DNA from: Prorocentrum cordatum
Taxonomy: Eukaryota > Sar > Dinophyceae > Prorocentrales > Prorocentraceae
Assembly: GCA_963575745.1 (NCBI GenBank)
Contig: CAUYUJ010015837.1
Coordinates: forward strand, 595,264-659,263
Length of the DNA: 64,000 nt
Direction of reading: 5' to 3'
The notes below the pieces were generated by a model. The model was not told where the DNA came from, did not search any database, and was given only the letters and a program-made list of their open reading frames with translations. The translations under genes were made by a program, and so were the position numbers. Below, in pieces: positions 31,201-39,895 of the stretch; the stretch's first letter is position 1; every line of letters starts with the position of its first letter.

Positions 31201-32800
31201 CCCGCGGGGGCCTCCGGAGGCCGAAAGCGGCCGGAAACCGGCCGCTTCAATTTCTGTCGGGGCGTCGGATCTCTGGGGAGGACGAGGAGGAAGCGAGGCT
31301 GGCGCTCCTTGGCCCCCGCCTGAGCTGTCTCGGTTGGCCCCCCTGGGCTGCCCGTCGTGGCCCGCAGGTCGCGCACGCCGAGGCCTCCTCGGGGCTGCAC
31401 CTCCGGGCCCGGAACCCGCACCTCGACGTCGAGGGCTTCCCCGTGCAGATGCTCACCGAGATGACGGTGATCAGAGCATCTGGACGCCCGAAATGGGTAC
31501 GGAAAGAATGGGTACAATCTGTATTCTGTCCCAGGTCCGACCGTATGTGGGGTTCTGCCAGGATCTCCCATCTGCACGAACGAAATGGGCACGGAATGAA
31601 TGGGTACAATGCCGAACAGCAGTTCCTGTTCATTTGGAACAGGATTCGCTGTCCACGCCGCCGCGGCCTGTGTCCATTCGAGGCAGAAGGCCGCCTGCCC
31701 AACAGCGGCCGCTGTTGGTTTGGGACAAAATTTGTTGTCGGGCACTGTGCCCATTTTTTCCGTACCCATTTCGGCGGGCGTCCAAAGAGCAGGGCCGGTC
31801 GAAACAACGGTGGACCTCCTTGGCGCGTTTCGTCCTTTTTCGGCCTTTGGGGGCTTCTCGTCGCCACGGCTGGATCCGCCTCGAAGAACAGTTCCGGATG
31901 GACCCCGGGGAGGGGGTGCAGGGACCACGATTCTGAGCGAACATGGACCGGGCGGGAGAGCCGCCGTTGTCTCGTTTGGCCCTCCTCCGAGGTGATGGCC
32001 CACGACAACACCTATTGCGGCGTTTCGTCCTTCGGCTTCGGGGGCACGAATGCCCACGGCCAGGCCTTCAGAGAAGGAAGTGTTGTCGACAATTGCTGCT
32101 GCTGCTGCTGCTCGTCCTGGAGAGCTCCTGTCGCCGCGGCTGGACTCTCTTCGAACTGCTGGTCAGAACGCACCATGGGAAGGGTCAGGGGAATAGCGGT
32201 CACCGTACATCTTTGTACCCCCAGGCTTGGGGCATGAACATCTACACCTCCAGGGGCGCTATTAGGCAGTCGCGCGACGTGAACAGGACCTTCGAGAGGA
32301 GGCTCATGGCTGCACCGCCGGCAGAGATTACGATGAACGGGGACGATGTGACGGAGTGGGACACGACAGGCATCGACCCGCGTGCAGAAGCAAACAGCAA
32401 GTGGAAGATTGATTTGGATGATGATGGCGTCGCAACCTGGGAAAAGGACGATGCACTCGAAGACCTCGGCGAGGAATTTTTCATCCAAGGGGACCACAAC
32501 AACTGGGAGCCAGATGGCTTCGAGAAGAGCGACAGCATCCAGGGCCTTTGGATTGCGAGAGTGGTTCTGGGGAGCAGTGGTGAGGCCCAATTCCAGATCA
32601 TCTGCGATGGCGACAGTGACAGAGTGATCCATCCCCGGCTGCCGAGATGCACCATGAAGGCGGTCAAAATCGAAGGACCTGCGAAGACAGGACGCGACCT
32701 ATCTTGGTGCATTTTAGGCGAACCAGGAGAAACCTATAAAGTGGAGTTCTTTCATCAGGACAGCCATATGTCGATCAGCTGGCTCAGGAGCGCAGGTTGA
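25122..32800 (+). CDS. Single-ketosynthase type I polyketide synthase (dinoflagellate type), six exons
   Basis: Exons 25122-25228, 25932-27783, 28517-28648, 31368-31466, 31992-32063 and 32225-32800 join in frame into 946 codons including TGA, giving 945 residues. Layout: a small beta-rich module at about 9-75; a region at about 85-300 with the dinoflagellate PKS motif EFERGYLG (137-144) and a dioxygenase-like GTLRLFP...H strand pattern (249-284); a ketosynthase at about 330-757; and a C-terminal module with FFIQGDHNNWEPDGF (839-853), which resembles starch-binding beta-sandwich domains. The ketosynthase catalytic set is complete: Cys505 in DTACSSSL, His642 in ECHGTGT and His681 in KSSIAH. Such enzymes catalyse decarboxylative Claisen condensation of malonyl units; product and partners are unknown. 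The start ATG sits in GGGGCCATGG, but an untranslated upstream exon or trans-spliced leader cannot be excluded. No acyltransferase or carrier domain is present, so it must work with separate proteins. Confidence 0.92.
25392..25463. other. Inverted repeat in PKS intron 1
   Basis: GGGCCCCCTGCTGGG at 25392-25406 faces CCCAGCAAGGGCCCCC at 25448-25463, giving arms of about 15 nt around a 41-nt loop. The rest of intron 1 (25229-25931) is GC-rich with a short GT microsatellite at 25797-25820. Confidence 0.55.
25932..27783 (+). CDS. PKS exon 2 (residues 36-653)
   Basis: The large central exon encodes the N-terminal region and most of the ketosynthase. It includes MDPVQRQVLEVSYMALVETG, the active-site DTACSSSLV (Cys505) and ECHGTGTALGDPIE (His642). 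It ends CCCATCGAG|GCTCG, a GC donor; the expected GDPIE-VG junction of ketosynthases fixes the splice. Reading on past it reaches a stop at 27817. Codons end strongly in G or C. Confidence 0.93.
27784..28516 (+). other. PKS intron 2 with an inverted-repeat element
   Basis: A 733-bp GC-AG intron. At 28103-28131 lies TACGGCAGGTTCGCGTCGTG plus TCGACC, whose near-perfect inverse is at 28271-28299, enclosing about 139 bp that is itself partly palindromic (GAACGGTCCGGCC against GGCCGATCGTTC). No target duplication is seen. A run of GCCTTCTGAGA-type repeats lies at 28336-28480. Confidence 0.65.
28517..28648 (+). CDS. PKS exon 3 (residues 654-697)
   Basis: Begins after CTCCACAG with GTCGGTTCC (VGSFRKAMS), continuing GDPIE from exon 2. 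It contains KSSIAHGEGGAGLAGF, the second catalytic histidine block (His681, 39 residues after His642, as in ketosynthases). The usual KSN is KSS here. It ends TGCCAG|GCCC, a GC donor. Confidence 0.9.
28649..31367 (+). other. PKS intron 3 (2.7 kb), repeat-filled
   Basis: A GC-AG intron. Contents in order: one copy of an 81-bp segment at 28754-28834 repeated at 29637-29717; four ACGCGTGTCATAGCCG-like repeats at 28856-28945; purine tracts at 29020-29280 and 29560-29960; a duplicated GCGCGAAGYCATTCGCGCTT motif at 30388 and 30459; and a GAG array at 30731-30885. Frames inside the purine tracts are compositional. Confidence 0.75.
30731..30885 (+). repeat. (GAG)n microsatellite in PKS intron 3
   Basis: About 50 GAG or GCG triplets. 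It reads as Glu, Arg or Gly on one strand and Pro or Ser on the other, and lies inside the intron inferred from exon continuity. Confidence 0.9.
31368..31466 (+). CDS. PKS exon 4 (residues 698-730)
   Basis: After CCCGCAG, GTCGCGCAC opens VAHAEASSGLHLRARNPHLD and continues VEGFPVQMLTEMT, the typical ketosynthase stretch after KCVxQ. The right edge ACG|GTGATC is a GT donor. It is the least certain junction because GAG|ATG just upstream offers no permitted donor. Confidence 0.85.
31479..31785. mobile_element. 307-bp TIR element inside PKS intron 4
   Basis: The left arm starts TCTGGACGCCCGAAATGGGT. The right arm, read inversely, starts TTGGACGCCCGCCGAAATGG. The arms match over about 40 bp with small gaps. 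AGAGCA stands directly outside both ends (31473-31478 and 31786-31791), a candidate 6-bp target duplication. A direct partial copy of the arm lies at about 31574-31615. The element makes up more than half of the 525-bp intron. Confidence 0.7.
31826..31920 (+). repeat. Introner-like family D, partial copy in PKS intron 4
   Basis: CTCGTCGCCACGGCTGGATC followed by CGCCTCGAAG matches the middle of the elements at 32066-32224, 42374-42544 and 57234-57399. The 3' half differs. Confidence 0.5.
31992..32063 (+). CDS. PKS exon 5 (residues 731-754)
   Basis: After CTCCGAG, GTGATGGCC opens VMAHDNTYCGVSSFGFGGTN and then AHGQ, the conserved C-terminal ketosynthase block. It ends GGCCAG|GCCTTC, a GC donor. 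The next exon supplies AWGMNIYTSRGA, as in related enzymes. Confidence 0.9.
32064..32224 (+). mobile_element. PKS intron 5, an introner-like family D copy
   Basis: A 161-bp GC-AG intron. From CTTCAGAGAAGGAAG (32066) through CCTGTCGCCGCGGCTGGACT, CTGGTCAGAACGCACC and AATAGCGGTCACCG to the final CCCCCAG, it aligns with 42374-42544 and 57234-57399, which are outside any called gene. Those copies have CGATACCGCTACC-type inverted ends. The family similarity covers nearly the whole intron, including the polypyrimidine-AG end. Confidence 0.7.
32225..32800 (+). CDS. PKS exon 6 (residues 755-945), C-terminal module
   Basis: After TACCCCCAG, GCTTGGGGC opens AWGMNIYTSRGAIRQSRDVN, closing the ketosynthase. 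The tail then carries acidic DLDDDGVATWEKDD and FFIQGDHNNWEPDGF followed by KVEFFHQDSHMSISWL and TGA. The tail resembles a carbohydrate-binding beta-sandwich (CBM20/48-like NNW motif). I recall such tails in dinoflagellate single-ketosynthase proteins, so the gene is judged complete at the 3' end. Confidence 0.9.
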   Translation, partial: AWGMNIYTSRGAIRQSRDVNRTFERRLMAAPPAEITMNGDDVTEWDTTGIDPRAEANSKWKIDLDDDGVATWEKDDALEDLGEEFFIQGDHNNWEPDGFEKSDSIQGLWIARVVLGSSGEAQFQIICDGDSDRVIHPRLPRCTMKAVKIEGPAKTGRDLSWCILGEPGETYKVEFFHQDSHMSISWLRSAG

Positions 32801-33021
32801 GTATGAACACCGAGCGGGACAAGATCGGCGCTCTGCGGTGCCCGCCTGTGGGTGGAGCTGATGCCCCGTTCAGTCCGTCATTCTCATTTTCCGGGTGCGA
32901 CCCGTCTCCCTGGCTCGTTGCGCGCCCCAAGCACCAGATATTTGGGCGTTCGTAGTGCTGGGCGTCTTTGGTAGGAGGACTTGAGTGGTAGAGCCATAGG
33001 CCCTGCCTCAGTATCGACCTA
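32801..33021. other. PKS 3' flank, no recognised signal
   Basis: No AATAAA is seen, which is not unusual for dinoflagellates. No gene was found. Confidence 0.4.
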
Positions 33022-33193
33022 TCACCCCAAAGGCCCCGCAAATACAGTGGCAATGGCCGTAATTGCAGCAGCGCCCACTGTAGTCATGCCAGTAATGAGA
33101 CCAATTGCTACAATCACACGGCGACGATACCAATCGTGATGTTTGCAATGGCAGCTGCAGTGATAAGGCACACTGACATAAAGACGAGCGGCA
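33022..33193 (-). pseudogene. Candidate membrane-protein fragment with a frameshift
   Basis: On the minus strand, an ATG at 33193 opens MPLVFMSVCLITAAAIANIT and then IGIVAV before a stop. In the next frame the hydrophobic character goes on as IVAIGLITGMTTVGAAAITA and then IATVFAGPLG to TGA. Two adjacent Ile/Ala/Thr-rich helices in two frames suggest a broken small membrane protein or an exon with a sequencing slip. No family was recognised. Confidence 0.3.
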
Positions 33194-33497
33194 TTTCTTA
33201 CTCACTGGTCGTACCTGCCTAGCAAACAACGGTTATTGTATGAAGACGATCGCGCTCCCCAATTAGGCGTTCCCTAGCGGTCCTACTTGCGATGTTGAAA
33301 AGGCCCAGTTGTCCTTGTGCCGGCTGCACGGTCAGCTCTTTGACGCTGGGGCATGGTTTCTCGCGCAACTGCAAATATCGCAGCAGCCTTTTCGCAGCAC
33401 AGCTCGGCATCGCACACAGAGCAAATCATAGCAACGCATCTCATATCATAGCATCGCTCACTTTTTTGGTGCCCGCTCCCAATCTATCACACCTGCG
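33194..33497. other. No recognised feature
   Basis: Unique sequence with a few CATAGCA-like motifs near 33425-33455, resembling the satellite at 60.3-60.7 kb. Confidence 0.35.
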
Positions 33498-35429
33498 TAT
33501 ATTCCTCTTCCTATATTTTTACAAGCCCGGGGGGGGGGGGGACCCCCCCTAAAAAAAAACTGGACCCCCGGGATCTGGGGTTCTCGGGCTCCCTTGGACG
33601 TCATTTGATAAGGTCATCCGGCTTTCCGGGTCTCCACAAACGCCTTGCCAGCAGACCCAGAGCGATCCGAGGGGTCATCAGAAAGGCGCAAGGGAGGCCC
33701 CAGACAGCACAAGAGCGCTCCAAGAGGGACTCCAATTGCGTCAGGACGGCCCAGAAGACCCCCAAGGCACCCCAAAAAGCTTTCCAAGGGGCCTTCAAAA
33801 CACACAAATCGCCCCATTCCCTTCGTAAAACTTACAAGAATTTTAGCATATTCGCCTTTCGGAATTCATCAGCTTTCAAGACGGTTTCAAAGCCCCCGAG
33901 ATCGCCTCCAGACGCCCCAAAAGGCCCCCAAGAAAGCTTCAAGACGGCCGAGCCGGGCCCCACGATCGCCCACGAGAGCCCCAAGACAGCCCATAATGGA
34001 ACCAAGAGGCCCCCCAAGGGCTCCCAGCACAGACCCAAAAGGGCCATGGGAGGTCCCCAGAAGTGCCCAAGATGGGTCCACAGGGGGCTCCAGCGGGCCC
34101 AAGCTCCCTAAGACGGCCCAAGAAGGCCCCAGGACGGCCCATGAAGGCGCCAAAACGGCCCACGAGGGCCCCGAAAACACCCCCACGATGTTTCCGAATG
34201 CCAACAGAAATACCCCCAAGGCACCCCAAACAGCTTTCCAAGGGGCTTTCAAAATACAAAAATCGCCCCATTCCCTTCGTAAAACTTACAATTCTAGCAT
34301 ATTCGCCTTCCGGATTTCATCAGCTTTCAAAACGGCTTCAAAGCCCCCGAGATCGCCTCCAGACGCCCCAAAAGGCCTCCAAGAAAGCTTCAAGACGGCC
34401 GAGCCGGGCCCCACGATCGCCCACGAGAGCCCCAAGACAGCCCATAATGGAACCAAGAGGCCCCCCATGGGCTCCCAGCGCAGACCCAAAAGGGCCATGG
34501 GAGGTCCCCGGAAGTGCCCAAGATGGGTCCACAGGGGGCTCCAGCGGGCCCAGGCCCCCCAAGACGGCCCAAGAAGGCCCCAGGACGGCCCATGAAGGCG
34601 CCAAAATGGCCCACGAGGGCCCCGAAAACACCCCCACTATGTTTCCGAATGCCAACATAAAGACCCCCAAGGCACCCCAAGAGGCTTTCCAAGGGGCCTT
34701 CAAACTACAAAATCGCCCCATCCCGTTCGTAAAACTAACATTTTTAGCATATTCGCCTTCCGGATTTCATCAGCTTTCAAAACGGTTTCAAAGCCCCCAA
34801 GATCGCCTCAAGACGCTCCAAAAGGCCCCCTAGAAAACTTCAAGATGGCCGAGCCGGGCCCCACGATCGCCCACGAGAGCCCCAAGACAGCCCATAATGG
34901 AACCAAGAGGCCCCCAAGGGCTCCCAGCACAGACCCAAAAGGGCCATGGGAGGTCCCCGGAAGTGCCCAAGATGGGTCCAAAGGGGGCTCCAGCGGGCCC
35001 GAGCCCTCCAAGACGGCCCAAGAAGGCCCCAGGACGGCCCATGAAGGCGCCAAAACGGCCCACGAGGGCCCCGAAAACACCCCCACGATGTTTCCGAATG
35101 CCAACATTCTTTGATTTTGCTCCCGTGACATTTCACATTGTGACCCAGTCGTTGAGGGTCTCGTGGCATGCAGTGAAGATGCCCGAGGATGCCCCGTACG
35201 AGTTGCATATGCATGTTCATACCCTTACACATAGATTGACATGTACATATGTACGCGGTATACACCTACAACTATGTAAGTATATGGAATACACCTAGAC
35301 ATTTTACGGAACGTGCATGCACGTGCGCGTGTATACATGCATGCGCGCATGTACGCACGCACGCATCCCGCTTGCGTGCAGAACTGAAAGGACCAAGGTG
35401 CATGGCGCGCAGCGCCAATGCAGTCTTGT
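33498..35429 (-). repeat. Composite long repeat, copy C, inverse orientation
   Basis: This is the reverse complement of copies A and B: tail at 33498-33780 (TATTCCTCTTCCTATA first, then G, C and A homopolymers), three units marked by ATGTTTCCGAATGCCAAC at about 34189, 34637 and 35089, and head ending CGCCAATGCAGTCTTGT at 35429. Its length is close to copy B. Long Pro/Lys/Arg frames on the + strand are repeat translations. Confidence 0.85.
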
Positions 35430-35648
35430 ACATATGTGTATATGTATATGTGTATATGTGTATATGTGTATGTATGTATGTATGTATGTATGTATGTATG
35501 TAGGTAGGTAGGTAGGTAGGTAGGTCGGTCGGTCGGTCGGTCGGTCGGTCGGTAGGTAGGTAGGTAGGTAGGTAGGTAGGTAGGTAGGTAGGTATGTATG
35601 TATGTATGTATGTACGTATGTATGTATGTATGTATGTATATACGTATG

Positions 35649-35686
<38 letters not shown>

Positions 35687-35692
35687 TATAGA
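35430..35692 (+). repeat. Symmetric nested tetranucleotide microsatellite
   Basis: The order is GTAT-type, then GTAG, then GTCG at the centre (about 35525-35552), then GTAG, then GTAT, and finally TA dinucleotides. The array is therefore roughly mirror-ordered around a GTCG core. Confidence 0.9.
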
Positions 35693-36420
35693 ATGGCCTT
35701 AGGCCCAATCCCGCCACCGTGCCTGGGTTGTGGGTCTGAAGCGTATTGCATGTTCGTTGGGATCTCGTGGGAGGCCGCTCGGGGGCCTCTTGGAGGCACT
35801 TCTTGAGGCATCTTGAGTGAGGCATCTCGAGGGCCGTTTTTGGGCCTCTTTCGGCTCTCTTGGGGGCTTCTCTGGGCCTCTTGGGGCGGAAGGCTTGGAT
35901 TTTCGGTGCCCGTGTCCTCTCTCGGGCCCCTTTGGGGCCTTCTTGGAGCCCTCGTGGGCTGTCGTGGGCACCTCTTGGGCCGTGCTGGAGCGCTCGTAGG
36001 CAGTCTTGGGGCCCTTTTGGAGGCCTCTTGGCCCATTTTGGGATGGTCTTTGGGGCCTTGGGCCGTCCTGGAGCATCGGAAAGCCGACGAAAAGGCGAGA
36101 ACGCCCAAATCGGTCGAAAACCTTGGGAGAATGATTGATATCCTGCCTCTTGGGGCCCTCTTGGGAGGCCTCTTGGGGCGTCTTGGAGGGCTCTTGGGCC
36201 ATCTTGAGGCCACTTTGGGCGTCTTGGTGCGGTCGTTGGGCGTCTCGGGCCCCACTTGGACCGTCTTGGAGACCTCTTGGGGCTCTCTTGGCCTGTCCTG
36301 GGGGCTTCTTGGGCCCCGAAAAGTCATGCGACAAGATGTGCTGGAGCCCAAGTGGCAGGAGACTTGAGAATTTGGGGTCTGGGCCCTTGAAAGACTCCTC
36401 AGGAGGGCTTGAGGGATGAG
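35693..36420 (+). repeat. CTTGGG-type array with conserved spacer and tail
   Basis: Units of 10-12 bp fill 35770-36330 around a spacer at about 36077-36150 (GGAAAGCCGACGAAAAGGCG first). The tail (GAAAAGTCATGCGA at about 36318) matches the tail at 56548-56650. Confidence 0.7.
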
Positions 36421-37345
36421 GCAAAGGATCTGAGCACACGCCCACTTTGTGCCCAGCGCATTTTAGGCGAAGCCATGCCCTGGGTGGTCCGGGCCGCACC
36501 TTCACCAGGAGGCACAGGAGCTAAATGGATGTTCCCCATCCCCTCCCGGAGATCCCTCCCAGGGCCTCCTCGGGAGGGTCCAATCCCCATGGGCCCCCTC
36601 AGGAGGGTCCAAATCAGCATCGTGAAACCGACCCCTATCCCCATCCCCATCCCCATCCAGAGCCCCACATTTTGACCACCCCAGTTGGGGATAGACCCTT
36701 CTAAACCCGAAGGGAACAGCATATATCCCCATCTAGGGGGGTAAATCGGCAAGTGGAGCCCAGGCCACGCCCATGGGGATAGGGGTCGGTTAAACAATGC
36801 TGTCCAGTAGCCTCGAAGACGGGCCAAGTGCGCTTCAAACGACACCAGGAGGTGTCAAGGCGCTCTGGGACGACCCCATGAGGGCTCCGAGGCCGCAGAA
36901 GAGCCAGCCCCATTTTTTTGCTTGTTGTTTGGAATCCCAGTGCTTTTTTGCTATTTCGCATTTTCTGCTTTGGCTCGCAGGATGGACCCCCGAGGCCCCC
37001 CCTGAGGAGCCAAACCGTTTCGAAAACGGGCCCAAGAAAACGCCACGATGACCCCCGAGACGCCTCAGGAGGGTCCAAGGGCTTGGAGAATTGCCGAAGT
37101 GACAGCCCCAAGCAAGACCATGAGAGCCCAGGATGTTCTAAGACGACCCCAAGGCGACCCCCACAATGCATCAAGAGATTCCCACGAGAACCCCCAGACG
37201 ACCCAAAGCAGTCGAAATCCTGGGGATGCCATACATTTTGCATATTCTCGGAGTCTCCGCTTTCACCGCAAGTTGGCTCTCAGAGCGCCTCGGAGGAGCC
37301 AACGAGCTCCCAAATCTAGCCCACGAGAGCCCCACGAGATCTCCA
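36421..37345 (-). repeat. Diverged inverse CTTGGG-type repeat with a CCCCAT run
   Basis: CAGGAGGGTCC recurs at about 36409, 36570, 36600 and 37066, and CCCCATCCCCATCC lies at 36640-36660. From 36830 to 37340 the sequence reads, on the minus strand, like the arrays above (CTTGGGG, TCTTGGAG). No gene was found. Confidence 0.5.
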
Positions 37346-37639
37346 AGATGGCCTACAACAACAACGACAATCACGACGATCATTTCAATACCGATCCCTC
37401 TCAGGAGCTCGCGTGTGCGTAATTCAATGTTCTCCCCTTCTCCCGCGTACCCGCCCTCTAAATCCACGAACGTACCCCCTTGCCAGGGTGTTTTTTCCAC
37501 CTCTCCCCTGCGTTGGGTTGACGTTCTGACTAGCCGAGTGCCGCCTTCTCCCTCCTCCATCCCGCCTCCCTCCTCCCCGCCTCATGCCTCCTGCTTCCTG
37601 CCTCTTCTCTCCTCCTGCCTCCTGCCTCCTCCCTCCTCC
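37346..37639. other. No gene; CTCC-rich stretch
   Basis: CCTCCCTCCTCC-type sequence at 37545-37640. Confidence 0.4.
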
Positions 37640-37890
37640 CTGCCTGCTACGGGTCTTTGGGAGGTCCTGCGGTGCGGCGTCCTACGCAGATAAAAACGGA
37701 ACCTGGCCCTCCCTGGCTGGGTACTGCCAGCTGCGCAAGTGTCACCACTTCTGTGGGCCCCTGTGGGAGGTCCAGCGCAGTGGCGTCCCACGCAGATCCA
37801 ACTGAGACCTGGCCCTCCCTAGGTGCTGCCAGCTGCGCAAGTGTCGGCACTTTCGTGGGCCCCTGGGAGGTCCCGAGGTGTCTTTCAACC
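37640..37890 (+). repeat. 106-bp tandem repeat, block 1
   Basis: Two and a half units carrying GGGAGGTCC, GGCGTCCTACGCAGAT, ACCTGGCCCTCCCT, TGCCAGCTGCGCAAGTG and CACTTTCGTGGGCC in that order. Block 2 is at 38485-38735. Confidence 0.75.
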
Positions 37891-38484
37891 ACCTGGGTGA
37901 ACACACCCAGAACGTAGAGGTTGCGAACGAAGCGTTACGCATTTCCCGTTAAACGGGGCCCCCAGTACAATGGTGCAGTGACCAGCTTACCCCTACAGGG
38001 TGCTTCCGTCATTCCACATATCACGATAACGAATGGAAGACGGGCCAGGAAGTCGTATTCAATTCAGGGCTTCCTCAACACAATTTCAGTGGTAGCCTTT
38101 CAGGGCGTTCGGACGATTTTCCATGCCGCTGGAGCGTTGCGATGCTGTATGGGACTTCCGCCCCAACACTTTCCAGTCCCATACCATGCTGCTAAACAGT
38201 GACGAATTCGCGTGAAACTTCCTGAACATCAAGTTGATCGTCCCGCTCCATGCCGCCAGAACGGGCATAGTTCGTTTGAGGGCCGTTCGAAGATCGAGGT
38301 CCGATGAAAGATCGAATAACCACGATCGAGGGTCCATGACCAACCGATTGTCGGATGCCGAGGGTCGGTCGAAGGGCGAATACCCAGAGGGTGGCTACAT
38401 CGTAAACTGCCGATCCAGACTTTTCAATCCAGGGGGCTTTTCCTGGGGGCTGTCAGCTGCAGGACTGTGGCCGTTTTCGGTGGA
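37891..38484. other. No recognised feature between the two 106-bp blocks
   Basis: Unique sequence with no coding signal that I can support. Confidence 0.4.
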
Positions 38485-38735
38485 TCCTGGGAGGTCCAGA
38501 TCTAAAGGGACCTGGTCCTCCCTGGGTGCTGCCAGCAGCGCAACCGTCGCCACTTTTCGTGGGCCTTTTGGGAGGCCCAGCGGGGTGGGGTCCAAACCAT
38601 GTCCAAACAGTACCTGTTCCCCCTGGGTGCTGCCAGCTGCGCAAGTGTAGCCACTTTCGTGGGCCTTTGGGAGGTCCCGCGGGGTGGTGTCCTACGCAGA
38701 TCGAAGTGGGCCTGGCCCTGACTGGGGCCGTCCTG
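38485..38735 (+). repeat. 106-bp tandem repeat, block 2
   Basis: The same unit as block 1, about two and a half copies in the same orientation. Confidence 0.75.
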
Positions 38736-38957
38736 GGCCGTTCAGGAGCCCTCTTGTGCTGTCTTTGAAGCTGCTTTGGAGGATACTCGGGTCATTTAAG
38801 TGCTTTGTTGGGGGCCGTCTCGGAGGCCTCCTCAGCAGTCTGTAACTACTGGAAGCCTGGAACGGTGAATACGCCCACATCTACAAACATTATCCTGGCG
38901 AGGGACCCACACATATGCAGTAGTGAGTACCGTCGTTGCGGGTATCGCCTTCGGGGG

Positions 38958-39895
38958 ATCTCTCATGGGGCCATGAAGCATGCGAAGGGTGTGCCGATGT
39001 GGGGCGGGGCCGCCATGTGGGCGCTGCCACCGGGGCTTTACGCGGAACCCACTATGGGGCCGCGAACGGTGTGAGGGGTGCGCCGCAGTGGGGCGGGGCC
39101 GCCACCGGGACCTTCGACGGAGCTCCCGATGGGGCCACGAAACGCTGTACTGGTTGGGGGGATCGCACGCGGACACCGCCACTGGGGCCTTCGGTGGGGC
39201 CCCCTATGGGGCCACGAAGCGTTGAACTGGGTGGGGGGGGGAACCGCATGTGAACACCGCCGCCGGGGCCTTCGGTGGAGCCCCCGTTATGGGGCCACGA
39301 CGCGCTGTACTGTGCGGGGGAACCTCATGCGGACACCGCCACTGAGGCCTTCGGTGGAGCTCACTCTGGGGCCACGAAGCACGAAGAGGTGAACAGCGTG
39401 GGGGTCCCGCACGTGAACGCAGCCACTGGGGCCTTCGGTGGAGCTCCCAATGGGGCCAGGAAGCGCTGTGCTGGGTGGGGGAACCGCATGCGAGCGCAGC
39501 TGCTGGGGCCTTCGCTGGAGCTCCCTATGTAGCCACGAAGCGTTGTACTGGGTGAGAGAGACGCATGCGAACACGGCCACTGGGGCCTTCGGTGGAGCCC
39601 CCTTTATGGGGCCACGAAGCGCTGTACTGTGAGGGGGAACCGCGTGCGAGTGCAGCTATGGGGCCTTCGGTGGAGCTCTCCATGGGCCACGCAGCGCTGT
39701 ACAGCGTGGGGGACCTGCATGCGAGTGCAGCCACTGGGGCTTTCGGTGGAGTTCCAAATGAGCGCAGTACTGTGCGGGGGTCCCGCTTGCGAGTGCAGCC
39801 GCTGGGGTCTTCGGTGGAGCTACCGATGGGGCCACGAAATGTTGTAATGAGGGCGGATGCTCCCTATGGGGCCACGCAGCGTAGAGGTCAGGCGT
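38958..39895 (-). repeat. 77-bp satellite array, inverse orientation, about 12 units
   Basis: Units read on the minus strand match those of 2140-3440; on the + strand they appear as GGGGCCTTCGGTGGAGCTCC and GGGGCCACGAAGCG. Divergence among units is similar to the first array. Confidence 0.88.

Noticed and set aside
35272-36351. 359-codon minus-strand frame with Thr-Tyr-Leu-Pro repeats
   Set aside because: The repeats are the tetranucleotide microsatellite read in frame; the rest is CTTGGG array.
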